Of a stretch of 64,000 bases of DNA, positions 42,849-53,874 are shown in pieces (position 1 is the stretch's first letter; each line of letters begins with the position of its first letter). The position numbers and the translations under genes are program-made. The DNA lies in contig JAXCGZ010003874.1 of the NCBI GenBank assembly GCA_037179515.1, positions 10,001 to 74,000 on the forward strand. Direction: 5' to 3'. This stretch comes from Halocaridina rubra. Lineage: Eukaryota > Arthropoda > Malacostraca > Decapoda > Atyidae. Below the pieces are notes generated by a model. It did no database searches. It was not told the DNA's origin and was given only the letters and a program-made list of their open reading frames with translations.

Positions 42849-44220
42849 ACCCAAGATCAGTGTAAATAATGGTACATGAAGGTAGGGTTTGATGACCTAG
42901 AAGAGATTCTGTTTATAAGTGATTAATTGTTGTCAGGATAGTTTTGAAATTGGCATTTAGGGAGTAAAACTAAACCTACAAATCTGGCTTTACACATGCA
43001 CCGTTTTATGTGTTAAGTAGTCCTCATGCAAATAAGTGTATATTAGAGTTGGGAATAAATGTTATTTAGGTTAGTTAGGCAAATATTGCAGATAATGTGG
43101 TAGGATTTGTGGGCCATGAAATTAATATTTAGCATTTTTAAATTGTTTGTTTTCTGTCACTATTAATCCAATGTGAGTGGACACTGACAGGTTGGAACTG
43201 GGATATTGTCTGTATTTCTAAGTTAATTAAGCGACTGTTTGTAAAGATCTCGTATATGAAAAGCCTTCATGGGACAAAGCTTTTTTTATTTTGAATGGGT
43301 AATTTTCAAACATCTTGAATATGCCTTTCTTTTGTAAAAGTAAAGTTAGTAAACACAGGATTGGGCTTTTGGTAATGACCTTCAATTTTATGGGTATGCA
43401 AGCATCAATATCACTTATATATTAATGTGCCAGACAATTCTTTAATGTTATAAATAGCAGCTACTACTGAAGTTAATTAATATAACTGCTAATGCTAAAA
43501 TTTATTAATGTCGTGGCATTGATGATAATTAACTCGACTTCAAATCCATTCAGTTTCTCTAGTAATCATGAGTTAGAATATTATTATTTTAATTTTTTTA
43601 TTTTTTACAGAAATTCAGACTAGCTATTATTCTGATGACTAGACTTTACATGAGAAATGTAGTTCTATGCATATGCTTTTCATATATGCAATTTCTGTCT
43701 TGCTGTGAAGGTGTTTGATATATCAGTAGTTTTAGGGATTGTACATTCCATAAGCTGAGGTAAGTGTTGGTAGGTTCCATGAAAATTAGAGGCATATCGC
43801 ATTTGAAAAAAAAAAATTTACATTGGTAGTAGAGTACAGGGAGGGGTGGGTTTAAGGCAGGATGCCCTTCCTAACTTCCTGCCCCTGGGATCTCACACAC
43901 AGTTGCTGCTCAATTCACAGTATCTACCACTGAGCTATTGATAGGGAGGGAGAAGAAACATTGCATCCAAAATCTGGCTAAGCTGATATCAGCGTGTCCA
44001 ATAATGTTAATCATGGTTTGATTGTCGTAATTTAGACAAGTCGTCATGACACTTGCCATGATTCTTTGGTGTGATATGGTTACTACATGACAGAACTTCA
44101 TTGACAAAAATTTTATAGTTCTTTCATTGATGGTTATTCCACTGTATTAAGTTGGGACTTGAATGACCCCAAATTTTATGGATTTCTTTTTTATTTCATT
44201 GAGGAGGGGCCTCATATTTT
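42849..44220. other. mostly unannotated, with two SINE fragments
   Basis: SINE tail remnants on the minus strand lie at about 43155-43205 (TGAGTGGACACTGACAGGTT-GGAACTGGGAT) and 43845-43935 (GGTGGGTTTAAGGCAGGATG, then an antisense B-box-like part). No gene was seen in the rest. Confidence 0.5.
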
Positions 44221-44254
44221 CTAACAATTGAAAGGTTCAATAGTGCAAAATTTT

Positions 44255-44620
44255 ACTAATAGATGGCAGAAGTTTTATACTGAAGTAGTAACTTTAGCCA
44301 CTAGATGACAGTACTGAAATTAAAGATAAGTAGTACTGAGTGTCAATGGTAGATGGCAGAACTGCCTGATGCAAAACAAAAGATAGAATTGTTTGTCGTC
44401 ACTGGATGGCAGCACCATCATGGTGGCAATAGTGACAATTTTCGTCAATAAATGGCAGCACTAACCAATTCAATACAAAATTTATATCTATCATAGTAAT
44501 GATTGTTGTCACAAAAATGGCACCACCACGATGTTGGCAAATAGTAAAACTTTTCATTACTAGATGGCAGCACTGCTCAGTGGAATACAAAATTGAGTTT
44601 TCACCACTGGATGGTATGAA
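44255..44620 (+). repeat. periodic array of TAGATGGCAGCAC motifs (CTCF-like)
   Basis: Eight motif copies at 44258, 44298, 44348, 44399, 44446, 44511, 44557 and 44604 are variants of CCACTAGATGGCAGCACT. Steps are about 40, 50, 51, 47, 65, 46 and 47 bases. The sequence between motifs is not conserved except for TACAAAATT-like words. The core resembles the general metazoan CTCF consensus (CCASYAGRKGGCRS), but similar short words are common in arthropod repeats. Whether it is a binding array or a diverged minisatellite cannot be decided here. Confidence 0.6.
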
Positions 44621-45239
44621 TTAGTCTTAAATATGTATAATTAACACTGCAGAGTGTGTGCAACTGGGCTCATTTTCCCAACTTAATGCAGAATCACAAA
44701 ACTTTCTGTAGTAAAGCAAATCTTCCATATATATATATATCAGACAATGAAATAACCGTTTTTTTATATATATATAAAACAAAATGTCTTTATTTCTGGA
44801 AATATTATTGTTACTAATACCTCAACCTTTCCAGTATAGCAATTCTATAGAGTATCTGTATTGTTCTTATTTTAAATTTTCATGTTGAAGACTTACCTTG
44901 CTTTGAACAGTCCACTTTTACATACTTTGATATAGAATTATATTCACCAAAAGCAAATGTAGAGCATCTCGATATGAAGTTTAGATTCTGGCAAACATTT
45001 AAATTTTAAGCATAATTCCAGAATTTGTGGTATACAATTTAAAGTATGTAAAATGATATATCTGCTTTTTCAGTATGAATCAAAATTTTTCCAAAATTAC
45101 TCTTGCATAATCTATTACAAATATCTGTGCAGACATTCTGCAGAAGTTACAGTGCATAGAATCAGAAATATACTACACAAACCAATACAGAACTCATCTG
45201 GAATGACACAAACTAACCTCTGCAGTAATAGGGGACTAG
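44621..45239. other. unannotated AT-rich stretch
   Basis: Only short TA patches (44729-44740, 44763-44775). No gene recognised. Confidence 0.4.
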
Positions 45240-45330
45240 AAGCGTAGTGATTTTTTAGTCTAAGAATAGTTGAGGATTGGAATTCACTAAGCAAGGAGGT
45301 AGTTTATGCTAACTCAATTCAGTTTTAATT
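45240..45330 (+). mobile_element. CR1 ORF2 C-terminal micro-fragment
   Basis: TTGAGGATTGGAATTCACTA-AGCAAGGAGGTAGTTTATGC matches CR1 bases 14159-14210, which encode VVDNWNSLSEEVVNA. No 3' tail follows. Confidence 0.6.
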
Positions 45331-45364
45331 AGGTAGTTACTTTACTTTGGAAGTAGCAATTTGT

Positions 45365-45425
45365 GTGGGACATCAGCTCCAATCTCCACCCGAATGGGGA
45401 CTGACGGTAACTAATTACAGTAAAC
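45365..45425 (+). repeat. SINE tail
   Basis: CAGCTCCAATCTCCACCCGA-ATGGGGACTGACGGTAA is the tail of the main SINE family, 5' truncated. Confidence 0.5.
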
Positions 45426-47439
45426 AATAAGCTATATATTAATTTTCTCACATTTCACCAACGAACTCACTATGCGGTAGCTACAAGATTCTAGAAAAGT
45501 GTACACAAAGAGAAAAATATAAGCCCTAAAAAGGTAATCTACTACTCTTAATCGGCAATTGCTTGCAATGTAATTAACAACTCCAAATACAACCACTGAT
45601 TGTATGCACAATAAGCTCCTTTTGATGGATACACAGATAGTTATGGTGGGCTAGACAAGGGTTATTTCGGAAAACATTCATGTTGGCGAGAAGCAAAATA
45701 TGGATAGTTTTTTCTTTTTTTTTTTTCTTAATGCTTTTCCAACAAAAGTTAGCGAACTTTATAAAATACAAGATTTACTTTTGGTAATTCAAAATCCTAT
45801 GACAAATTATAAAACCAAAGTATTATAATTCTTTTTGGCTAGCCCAGAAATATTTAACTTTTCCATTATCACAATAACATGGATTTGAAACCAATAACGT
45901 TCATCGATGCCTTTACATTGTAATTGCTTTCAACCATAGTTGTAATTCATATGGTCTATAAATAATGTCTGGTATACTTGTGTGATAGCGATGCTTGCAT
46001 ATCCATAAAACTGGAGGTCATTTCTAGTGATTCAATGAAGATCTTACTAACATTATAAATATATGATAAGCTTTCACAGTCTCTACTTAACACTATGCCA
46101 CGCAGGGCAGGCTTAGCAAACTATCCCCGTGTTCCTTCCCTTGTATTATGAACTCGGTATAACCATATGCTAAGCCATTCCGGTAATCTAAACAGAAAAC
46201 GTATGGCAAATTCCTGAAGACTTAATTTATCCCTCCTGCCAGTGCATAATTCTTAACTAAAGAGAGGACCAGTACAAGACACAGTTACCAGACAAGCTTA
46301 CAGTCCCAGTCTCCCTTCAGGGCATATTGCAGCTAATGACTGGATACCCAATGGCACAAGTCACTAGCTCAAGGCAAGTTCTCCTGTAGCTGTACAAAAC
46401 CCAGTTTATAAATGCAAAACCATCATTAGTTGGATATGCAATAGCAAGATTACCACTTTCAAGCACAGTACTTATCTTGCTGACTGTCTTCATCTGCCTA
46501 TACAAAAAAATCCTATATCTCAGCTTCACTAATCACCTAGCTTTATAGATATTATAACCTGATTGTATATGTAGCTATACTCAAGAAATTGTCTGTAGAT
46601 ACAATATAATGAATAAAAATATTCAAAGAATGCAATATCAAAAGGTATGATTACATTACTCATTCACTAGTACCATATCTTGACCCAGCCTTTATCTCCC
46701 AACTTAAACTTGCTTTCGTCCATCCCCATTCGAATGGAGACAAACTGTGACAAATAAACTAAAGCAAAGTTAGGGATAAAAATCGTAGTAGTGTTCCATG
46801 AGTGGTAGCTTTTATCAACTTCAAAGACTCAGTGAGTACATCGTTTGACATTTGGGACTACAGTGCAAATGTATAACCTCAAGCTACATACAAACATATA
46901 CAACAGCAACAATCCTCTTCGCAAGGGGGTTCGCCAAATCAAGTGCACAAATTCACTAGCTAATGTACCTCGATCAATCCTTTTTAGCTCCTTGAGGATA
47001 AAAGGTTGCCCAAATTTCCACATCCCACCATGCACAGGCACACACAAGGTAAGTGAGCAGAAGTCTTGTTGTGCCACCCAACAGCAGCAGCCGTTTTACC
47101 CAAACCGCTTCATATCATGGCAACCCTTCACCAACACTTACGTGAGCATTGATATAAGGAAATACTCTCATCCTAAGGATTTCCTTATCAATAGCAGTTC
47201 TCATTCACAGATCGTTCCTTATCAAGAGTGGTTCTACTACACAAATCCTTTATTAACAAGGGTTCTAATTCTAAAATTTATTCTTATTATTACTGGTTGT
47301 AATCCATAAATCCTAACTGTCCTCAGAGCCTAATATTCATGCAGTTTTTATAACAAAATTAGTGTTGGGCCTACATTCTCCAAGAGACGAGTTCCTACTA
47401 AAGTATTTAAGTAATATATGTAAGCATACTAAGTAATAC
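45426..47439. other. mostly unannotated, with a SINE tail at 46714-46765
   Basis: CGTCCATCCCCATTCGAATG-GAGACAAACTGTGACAAATA at about 46718-46757 is a SINE tail. Weakly repeated words (GGTTCTAATTC, TTCCTTATCAA) occur at 47150-47290. No coding frame has domain evidence. Confidence 0.45.
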
Positions 47440-47860
47440 ATGTATAAAGTCTACAACATCAATGTAACACGTATAAATACTAAACCATCAGTGCTACTTT
47501 GGCTTGTTATCTGTGTCATGAATCTACTTTGGTATGCGGTCTACACCTTATATGGTGATCTATAACCTTACCTAACCTCTATTTAGCATTTGTAGCAAAT
47601 ATACACGCTGTTTATCACTAGAATATCTATGGTGTAGATATTTTTTTCCTTGTAGATAACAAGCCAAAGTAGCACCAAACCATCAAAGTAATACCTGTAT
47701 CAATATTTACCCTTTAAAGTAATACTAAAACATCAAAATAATGCATTTTCAAATACTAAACCAGCAAAGTAATACACATGTAAATACGAAATTATCACAC
47801 TAGGACGATTTAAATACTAAGCCATCGAAGTAATACGTATAAATACAATGCCATAAAAGT
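47440..47860. repeat. degenerate minisatellite, TACTAAACCATCAAAGTAATAC unit
   Basis: Units of about 30 bases built on AAATACTAAACCATCAAAGT-AATAC followed by ACATGTAA recur diverged, near 47470, 47685, 47730, 47755, 47810 and 47845. A 188-bp MITE interrupts the array. Confidence 0.65.
47491..47678. mobile_element. MITE with 22-bp inverted ends and possible 9-bp duplication
   Basis: Ends GTGCTACTTTGGCTTGTTAT-CT and AGATAACAAGCCAAAGTAGC-AC are perfectly complementary over 22 bases. AAACCATCA lies next to both ends (left directly, right after one C). Such a length suits hAT or Mutator-type insertion, but the duplicate could also come from the surrounding minisatellite unit. No ORF. Confidence 0.65.
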
Positions 47861-48254
47861 ACAGAAATCCAGCAGACATTAATCCCTAAGACAAATACAT
47901 AAATGGATGATGTATAAATGTTAATACATAATTAATAATACTTCAAAGAATAAAAGCAATGACATCCCATATGCAGTTATTATTTCAATAGTGAAGCTAC
48001 ATTTCACAGATATAGTAGGGTTACCACAGCTTTAACAGAATAATTGAGGTAACAGAGCTATATTCTAATCAGCCTATTTTCAGTTCTCAGGATTTACCAA
48101 TTCCTCCATTCTCTTTTGATACCTGATTGATATACCTTAAACACCAGTTTGGTGCTCTTTTGACACCTAATTGGTTTTCCTTTGGCAACTGACTGGTATA
48201 CTTCCATCCACCCAAACAAATTAAGTTAAAAAGATATACAGAGAAAAGTATTTA

Positions 48255-48425
48255 AATTAATCATAAAATATTCAGAATTACCAGCCTCAAAATATTAATA
48301 AAATACTCTGAACTGATAGAAAAGGTATTAAAATATTCATAAAATACTTTGAATTGATAGAAAAGGTATGAAAATATTTAAAAAAAAACTCTGAATTGAT
48401 AGAAAAGGTATTAATAAGTTCATAA
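48255..48425. repeat. 42-bp tandem repeat, about four units
   Basis: GATAGAAAAGGTAT recurs at 48315, 48356 and 48398, with AAAATATTCATAAAATACTY-TGAATT between. A first diverged unit begins near 48255. Bases 47861-48254 hold nothing recognised. Confidence 0.7.
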
Positions 48426-48604
48426 ACAGTTTAAAAATTTAGCATCTTCTCCTTGGATTCTCTTGTATATATTACTATGCTTTCAGGACCATACATCAGT
48501 AGGTGACATGGAATAAGGAATGTTTTCCTTGCATGGCTTCAGACATTTCAGCGTGATGAAAAGGACTATAAACTTGGTTATGAATTATTAATCTTAAGAA
48601 AATA

Positions 48605-48712
48605 ATAACTATTTTGGATCTTGTAAAGATGAGTAACCCCAGAACCCTATGTAAAGTTAAATAACAACGTAAATTGTTAGGTTAGGTTACTTTTCTTTAC
48701 AAGATCCAATAT
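48605..48712. mobile_element. short palindromic MITE
   Basis: GGATCTTGTAAAGATGAGTA-AC (left) and GTTACTTTTCTTTACAAGAT-CC (right) pair over about 22 bases with few mismatches. The interior has AACCCCAGAACCCTATGTAA and GTTAGGTTAGGTTA. A relative with only the left half well preserved lies at 51988-52080. Confidence 0.55.
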
Positions 48713-48943
48713 TTATAACATGGTATATTTCACTGACACTAGTAGGTCTGTAAGAGGGCTTAATCATTCTTTATTTCTAAGTTGTTAAATTTTCAAGCCA
48801 ATCGCATTCCCTATCATGCAAGGAATTTGAGGGAAACATTTTCTCTCTTCTACAATCGAGGATATCCCATTAAGGTGAATGCTAAGATATGTAAGACTAC
48901 AAGGGTGGAATTCCGATTACCAAGGACAAACAAATTACATATG

Positions 48944-50255
48944 CAGAAGATCCCCTACTTACGAATAACAGAGTTATGAACATTCACAGATACAAACAAA
49001 AACCCTTCCATTATCTATCCATGTATTATTGTACTGTATTGTATTATTACATTATCACTGTATTAAAATTCATTAATACTACATACTTTATGTTTTATGT
49101 AGTAGTTAAGTGTCTTTTGCCTAAAAAAATTTAATTAATTCATTGTGCCTACGGGAAAGAGCCCCATGCTCGTAACTTCCCATCTCCTGGTCATTATACT
49201 TATTATACAGGTCCTTAAAACTATGGATTGAGTTAGCATTAACTACCTCCCGCAAAGAAGTTTTCTTACGAAGATTCAAACTATGACCTCTAGTTATAGT
49301 GCCAGCCATATCAAAATATCAATCCCTATCCACTCTGTCATAACCATGAAGGAAATTAAAAACCGTCACCATTTCCCCCTTCACTCCTTTAGCTTCGAGT
49401 GATGGTAATTCTTATTCCCTCAGCTTCTCATCATAACAGAGATTGCGTATTCCTGGCACCAGTTTCAAGGAATGTCTTTGAACTTTTTCCAGCTTAACTG
49501 CATGCTTCTTCAAGTGTGGATTTCAAAAGGGGGGCTGCATATTCAAGCTTTGGCCTTACATAGATTGCATATATACTTTTGAACATTTCCTTGTCTATGT
49601 GCCTGAAGGCTACCCTTACATTTGCTAAGAAAGCATATGCTACCCTTTATATGCATTTCTGGAGACAGATGCTTTCTGGAAGTCTACGAATATGCAATCA
49701 GCCCAGCCCTCTCTTTCCTAAAAGATTCTGCTTACCTCATCATAAAATTCCAATAAGTTTGTTACTGTTGATCTACCTTCTCTGAAGCCATGTTGTCTCA
49801 CTGACATAGAGTTGAAGGATTCCAAGTGAAGAGAGATGTTTTCTCGGTAGTTTCTCCATAACTTTGTAAACTATGTTGGTCAAGGAAACAGGTCTATAGT
49901 TTAGAGCTGTATCCCTCCTTCCCTTTTTGAATATAGGTACTACGTTTGCTTGTTCCCAGCATCTTGGAATCTCCCCTGACTCCAGCGGCTTTTCATATAT
50001 GATACTTAGTGCAGCTGATATTGATTTAGCACACTTCCTAAGTACATATGGGGATATATCATCAGGACCTGCATCTTTATGGGCATCTAACTCCATCAGT
50101 GCTTTGCATACCTCTGTGGCTGAAGAGATGATGTTCTCCAATACTGGGCCATGCATAGGCTATGGATGTAGTGTACAGTATTTTATTTTACCTAGACACA
50201 ACTTACGAACAGACTTCTGAAACCCAACTCGTTTGTAAGTTGAGGAGTGTCTGTA
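48944..50255. mobile_element. candidate DNA element interrupted by CR1
   Basis: Left end CAGAAGATCCCCTACTTACG-AATAACAG and right end (reverse complement) CAGACACTCCTCAACTTACA-AACGAG share ACTTACRAA and spacing, as Tigger-type termini do. The left flank is not TA, so this is uncertain. The CR1 copy at 49121-50156 would sit inside it. Confidence 0.35.
49121..50156 (-). mobile_element. CR1 retrotransposon with internal deletion, minus strand
   Basis: The minus strand reads GPVLENIISSATEVCKALME, AHKDAGPDDISPYVLRKCAK and VVPIFKKGRRDTALNYRPVS (from 50156 to 49773), nearly the same as the CR1 ORF2 at 10815-14335. It reaches the motif A region (DFQKA), then jumps to VSRNA and the RNIYVTYVRPKLEYA-type region. 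About 490 bases containing motifs B and C are absent. The C-terminal part is frame-shifted (ITRGHSLNLRKKTSLREV at 49250-49310). The end has TGCCTACGGGAAAGAGCCCC, the antisense 3' UTR. It is inactive. Confidence 0.78.
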
Positions 50256-50417
50256 TATACAGATACAATGGTTGCAATCTTCTTGTAAGGAGGGTGGCCA
50301 AGTCAAGCATACACCCATTTATCATAAACCAAACATACTTCTCTTACTACTTTCAACTCCTTGAAGATAATCAGTTGCCACAATTCTGCCCCCTTCACCC
50401 TGCTTGGATCATCCACA
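50256..50417. other. unannotated stretch
   Basis: No feature recognised. Confidence 0.35.
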
Positions 50418-50545
50418 GAGTAATTACCTAATTGTGCTTACAGGAAAAAGCCACAAGCCTGTAACTTTCCTGATCAGTTCCATTTTGTACTTAGTGATAC
50501 TTATCATACTTGTCCTTAAAACTCTGGATTGAGTGTGCAAGGATG
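50418..50545 (-). mobile_element. CR1 3' end fragment, minus strand
   Basis: ATTACCTAATTGTGCTTACA-GGAAAAAGCC is the antisense of the terminal CACAATTAGGTAAT unit and the 3' UTR. CTTAAAACTCTGGATTGAGT corresponds to the end of ORF2 (NSIHSFKD). It is diverged. Confidence 0.65.
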
Positions 50546-50985
50546 TTCTGCTGTGAGGCCCGACAGCTTTAAGTGATTTACCAGTATCACTTCATCACAT
50601 AATAAAATAATTAATATCAATACTAATACATATAACATTTCACCGCCGACAGATATGAAAAATAATTATATCATGAAACAAACAACACAAACTTATATGA
50701 TTGCAATATTAGGCCAATCCCCTAGTCCCAAATTAACTTCCATAATCTACTATTTATATAAAGTTTTTACATATACACCTTGTTCCTTTTATGCGCGATT
50801 TTTTTATCCGCGAAACTGCAATAACGCCCCAAAAAAAAATAGTAAAAAATTCAATTTTCGCGAATAACGCCCAAATTTTTTTTTTTTTTTTTTTTAAATA
50901 AGCGCCCACGGATGCTTCTTCCTCGAGTACAAAGAGGATTACGATAAGAAAAGATCATCATCATTATACATTATATATACACCCA
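50546..50985. other. unannotated stretch with a possible DNA-element end
   Basis: CGCGATTTTTTTATCCGCGA-AACTGCAATAACGCC near 50788 and TTTTCGCGAATAACGCCC near 50856 contain the CGCGA words typical of the Tigger-like ends in this window. No partner end was identified. An 18-T run is at about 50877-50895. Confidence 0.35.
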
Positions 50986-51400
50986 CCTACCTCTATCATA
51001 TGTCTATCTAATGTACATTTGAAGGTGTCTAAGGTATTGGCATTTATTATTCTAGTAGGAATACTCTATGGTATTACCAAGCCAATTTTCACCAATTTCC
51101 CTTCTGAACCTAAATTTATCAAGCTTAAATCCATTACCCATTACGACTTCTGGTTTGATCATGAATTTTTAAAACTTTATTAATATCACCCTTGTTAATC
51201 CCTTTAAACCATTTATACACCTCAATCATATCCCCCTTAACTCTGCGCCTCTCTAGAGAATGTAGATTAAGTTTTTTTAATCTGTCATATGGTAGATTTA
51301 GGCAATGCATAATTAATTTTTTTTTTCGTGTTTTAGTCTTGCTTTGGTTATTTATAATTTTTATTTTATCTTTGTTTACATTTGCAGATAGAAGTTCGTT
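50986..51400 (-). mobile_element. CR1-group C-terminal fragment, minus strand
   Basis: The minus strand reads NLPYDRLKKLNLHSLERRRV then KGDMIEVYKWFKGINK, and below 51134 a continuation with FKLDKFRFRREIGENWLGNT. This matches the order 'GYDERLRELDLPSLEARRVR, GDMVTVFKFLHG, SLKLRKK, VVDNWNSL' of the CR1 ORF2 but is another subfamily. There is no RT motif and no tail. Confidence 0.6.
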
Positions 51401-51860
51401 CTCCTGCATCCTCCTCCTCTTCTACCGCATAAGTTACTTGCTCACGGCCACCATGCATGTACCAGTGTACTGTATGACTGTTGCCCACTGCATAATAGAG
51501 TACAGTACAGTAATGTATGTTAATTTCTATCTGTAAAGTGAATATGAATATCTTTTGTATACTCTCAAAAATAGATACAGGGTTTTCTGTTTTGCTATGT
51601 AGTAATAAAATATGTTTTTTACTTATCTCATTATCTTTGGCATGGTGTGTCTATTACCTAATTGTGATTACCTAATTGTGTTTACGGGAAAGAGCCCAAA
51701 GCTCGTATCTTCCCGTCTATGTAAGGTTTGGAACGTATCTATGGCCTTTATCATTGTTTCCTATGGAAAATGACTCGTTTTTTCATGCGATTTTCCATTT
51801 ACCCGTCACTTCTGAGAACCTATCTAGGTGTTATTCTGAGAACTAGGTGTACTTACATTT
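51401..51860 (+). repeat. module repeat copy (51.4 kb) with CR1 tail insert
   Basis: AGAAGTTCGTTCTCCTGCAT-CCTCC, CCACCATGCATGTACCAGTG, TAATAAAATATGTTTTTTAC and CTGAGAACCTATCTAGGTGT align by eye with 55690-56062. A 74-bp antisense CR1 3' end (ATTACCTAATTGTGATTACC to CTTCCCGTCT, 51649-51722) interrupts this copy but not the other one, so the CR1 piece came later. Confidence 0.6.
51649..51722 (-). mobile_element. CR1 3' terminal fragment, minus strand
   Basis: Two antisense copies of CACAATTAGGTAAT and the stem CGGGAAAGAGCCCAAAGC. It is the shortest CR1 insertion in the window, exactly the terminal 74 bases of the element. Confidence 0.75.
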
Positions 51861-52929
51861 TTCCTCTCTCTTGGTGGCTCAGAGTACAATCTATTGATTC
51901 TTTATCTCAAGATATTCTATCAATTCTTACCAACAATGAGAAACTGCCCACCTCTTGTAGTTCTCTGGTATATGATATTCAAAGCTTGTGAAGATGGGTA
52001 ACCCCTAGAAGCTCAGGTAATGTAAAATAACCCCGTAATCTATTAATCTAAGGCAGGTGATTTACCTTGTAAATATGAATATCCCAGGGCACCTTGGGTT
52101 TACTCTTATTTAAAATATCCGTGTATCTAAAATTGGCAAAAAGACAGCCCTCGCAGTTTGGCAAATAATGTCAGGCCTAGGGTAGCGGTTTGTTGTGGCC
52201 ATTCCTGAGAGAATCACTGGAAAAGTTTTTTTTTTCTTTTTTAAACAATATTAACTGAAAAATTTACATAGGATGATCTGGTATAGATATATCTCAAACT
52301 TGACAGGACCACAGTGGTTAAAGTGCAAGACTTGAGAAGCAGCCATTCCACGTTTGAGTCCACTGCGGGCTGATAAGAAGGGTATCCAGACTTACTTACC
52401 CAGGCATCAGTCTGTCTCTGGCCACCCCCATTCAATTGGAGATTAATAGTGACAAATAAAATGGCAAAAACAACATATATCAAACCTGAGTTCTTACTAA
52501 TCAGCAGTACATTATAATGTTCCTCATAACCTGAATGCAAGTTGACTCTCATGGCAACAAAGGCACCTGCTAAAGTCTCGTTAATAGAAAAATCATCCTT
52601 GAAAATCCATCCAGAGCTTGTACCATGCTACACTGTAAGGGTAGAAATCATTATGAAGAGCCAATATTGTTTTGATGGAAAATTTCACCCATTACAGTTC
52701 TCAAATAACTGGTGATCGCAGTAGAGAAGTGGCTTGAGCACTTGATTCGGTATGTAATAAACCCATGCTCAAGCCCACTGTGAAGCGTTTGGGATGGCAT
52801 TTAGCCTTACTCCCTCAGTCCAAATATGTCTATCTACCCGCAGCTGAATAAATACTACTTGCGAATATACAGGCAGGATTGTGAGAGAATAACCTAAATT
52901 CTTCAATATTTGTCTGGAAATTGGCTTAT
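51861..52929. repeat. stretch with a palindromic MITE relative and two SINEs
   Basis: AGCTTGTGAAGATGGGTAAC-CCC at about 51984-52006 and CCTTGTAAATATGAATATCC at about 52066-52085 are a relative of the MITE at 48605. SINE copies lie at 52308-52465 (core GGGTATCCAGACTTACTTAC, tail CCCCCATTCAATTGGAGATT) and 52712-52862 (GGGATGGCATTTAGCCTTAC, TATGTCTATCTACCCGCAGC). Nothing else was recognised. Confidence 0.55.
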
Positions 52930-53275
52930 AATACTAGACCAAGAGAAAGGTTTGGCAGCAAACGTGGCGTGAATGAGGATGAGTCAAGTGCTGTATCTGA
53001 TATTAATAATAATATTGTAGAAAATGATGACAGCTTCTGTGGCAAGTGTAATAAGCCAGTGAAAGATAATCAACATGGCTTCCAGTGAGAGTTATGTAGT
53101 AAATGGTATTATTGTGCTGTGCTAATAGTAAGGATGAGTACAAATCTATTTGCGAGATGAAAGGCAAGATAATGTGGTTTTTTATTTCATGCAAAGGAAA
53201 ATACAAGTGTGAATAAGGAAAACAGTAAGCTGAGAAAATAAATAAGGAAAACAGTAAGCTGAGAAAATAAAATGA
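52930..53275 (+). pseudogene. CR1-type ORF1 N-terminal PHD-like remnant
   Basis: The frame reads RGVNEDESSAVSDINNNIVE, NDDSFCGKCNKPVKDNQHGF and, after a TGA where a cysteine is expected, ELCSKWYYCAVLIV. C-x2-C at the start and C-x3-WYxC later match a PHD-type zinc finger, as found at the N-terminus of CR1 ORF1 proteins. The end has a 28-base tandem duplication (ATAAGGAAAACAGTAAGCTG). The truncated CR1 at 10815 lacks this region, so the remnant shows what the intact element once carried. No role for the host is indicated. Confidence 0.6.
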
Positions 53276-53279
53276 AGCG

Positions 53280-53872
53280 CTGAATAGTGATAAGCATCAG
53301 CTGATACGGAAGCGGCAAAACGTTTGCCGATAGAGGTTCGTTCTCCCGCATCCTCCTCCTCTTCTACCGCTTAATGCAATCGAATATTATGAAGAAAATT
53401 GAAAAAGAGCATTAAGAACAAACAGCAAACAAACTTTTGATATAATATCATCAGGGAAATAGCGTGTACAAAATAAATATTTTTCATTTAAGTTTCCCCG
53501 ATATACGTTTTCTTTGTAACGAATTGTATAGTTTTCTTTTTCTCTCAGCTGACTTCATTTACGTTTAGATTTTGTGCAGCATGGTCGATGTGTAAAGAAG
53601 ATAGAATAATGTTTAGAACCAAGGAATATTAATAATACTATAATCTTGAATATTAGATAAACCCCAAACAGAGTGAGTAAATAAATATTTTATGAGTAAG
53701 ATATTGTGCCTGAATAGTGATAAGCATCAGCTGATACGGAAGAGGCAAAACGTTTGATGATAGAGATTCGTTCTCCTGCATCCTCCTCCTCTTCTACCAC
53801 TTAATGCAATCGAATATTATGAGAAAAATTTTAAAAAAGCATTTAGAACAAACAGCAAACAAATTTTCGATA
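53280..53872 (+). repeat. 430-bp module repeats, two copies
   Basis: AAGCATCAGCTGATACGGAA, GGTTCGTTCTCCCGCATCCT-CCTCC, TACCGCTTAATGCAATCGAA, AACAAACAGCAAAC and TTAGATAAACCCCAAACAGA-GTGAGTAAATA appear in order, starting near 53296 and again near 53721. The same modules lie inverted inside the element at 21831-23305 and again at 55120-55690. Confidence 0.8.
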
Positions 53873-53874
53873 TA

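Noticed and set aside
46845..47309. 154-codon frame as a possible gene
   Set aside because: No domain, mixed low-complexity composition, weak internal repetition and no splice or start context. Chance is more likely.
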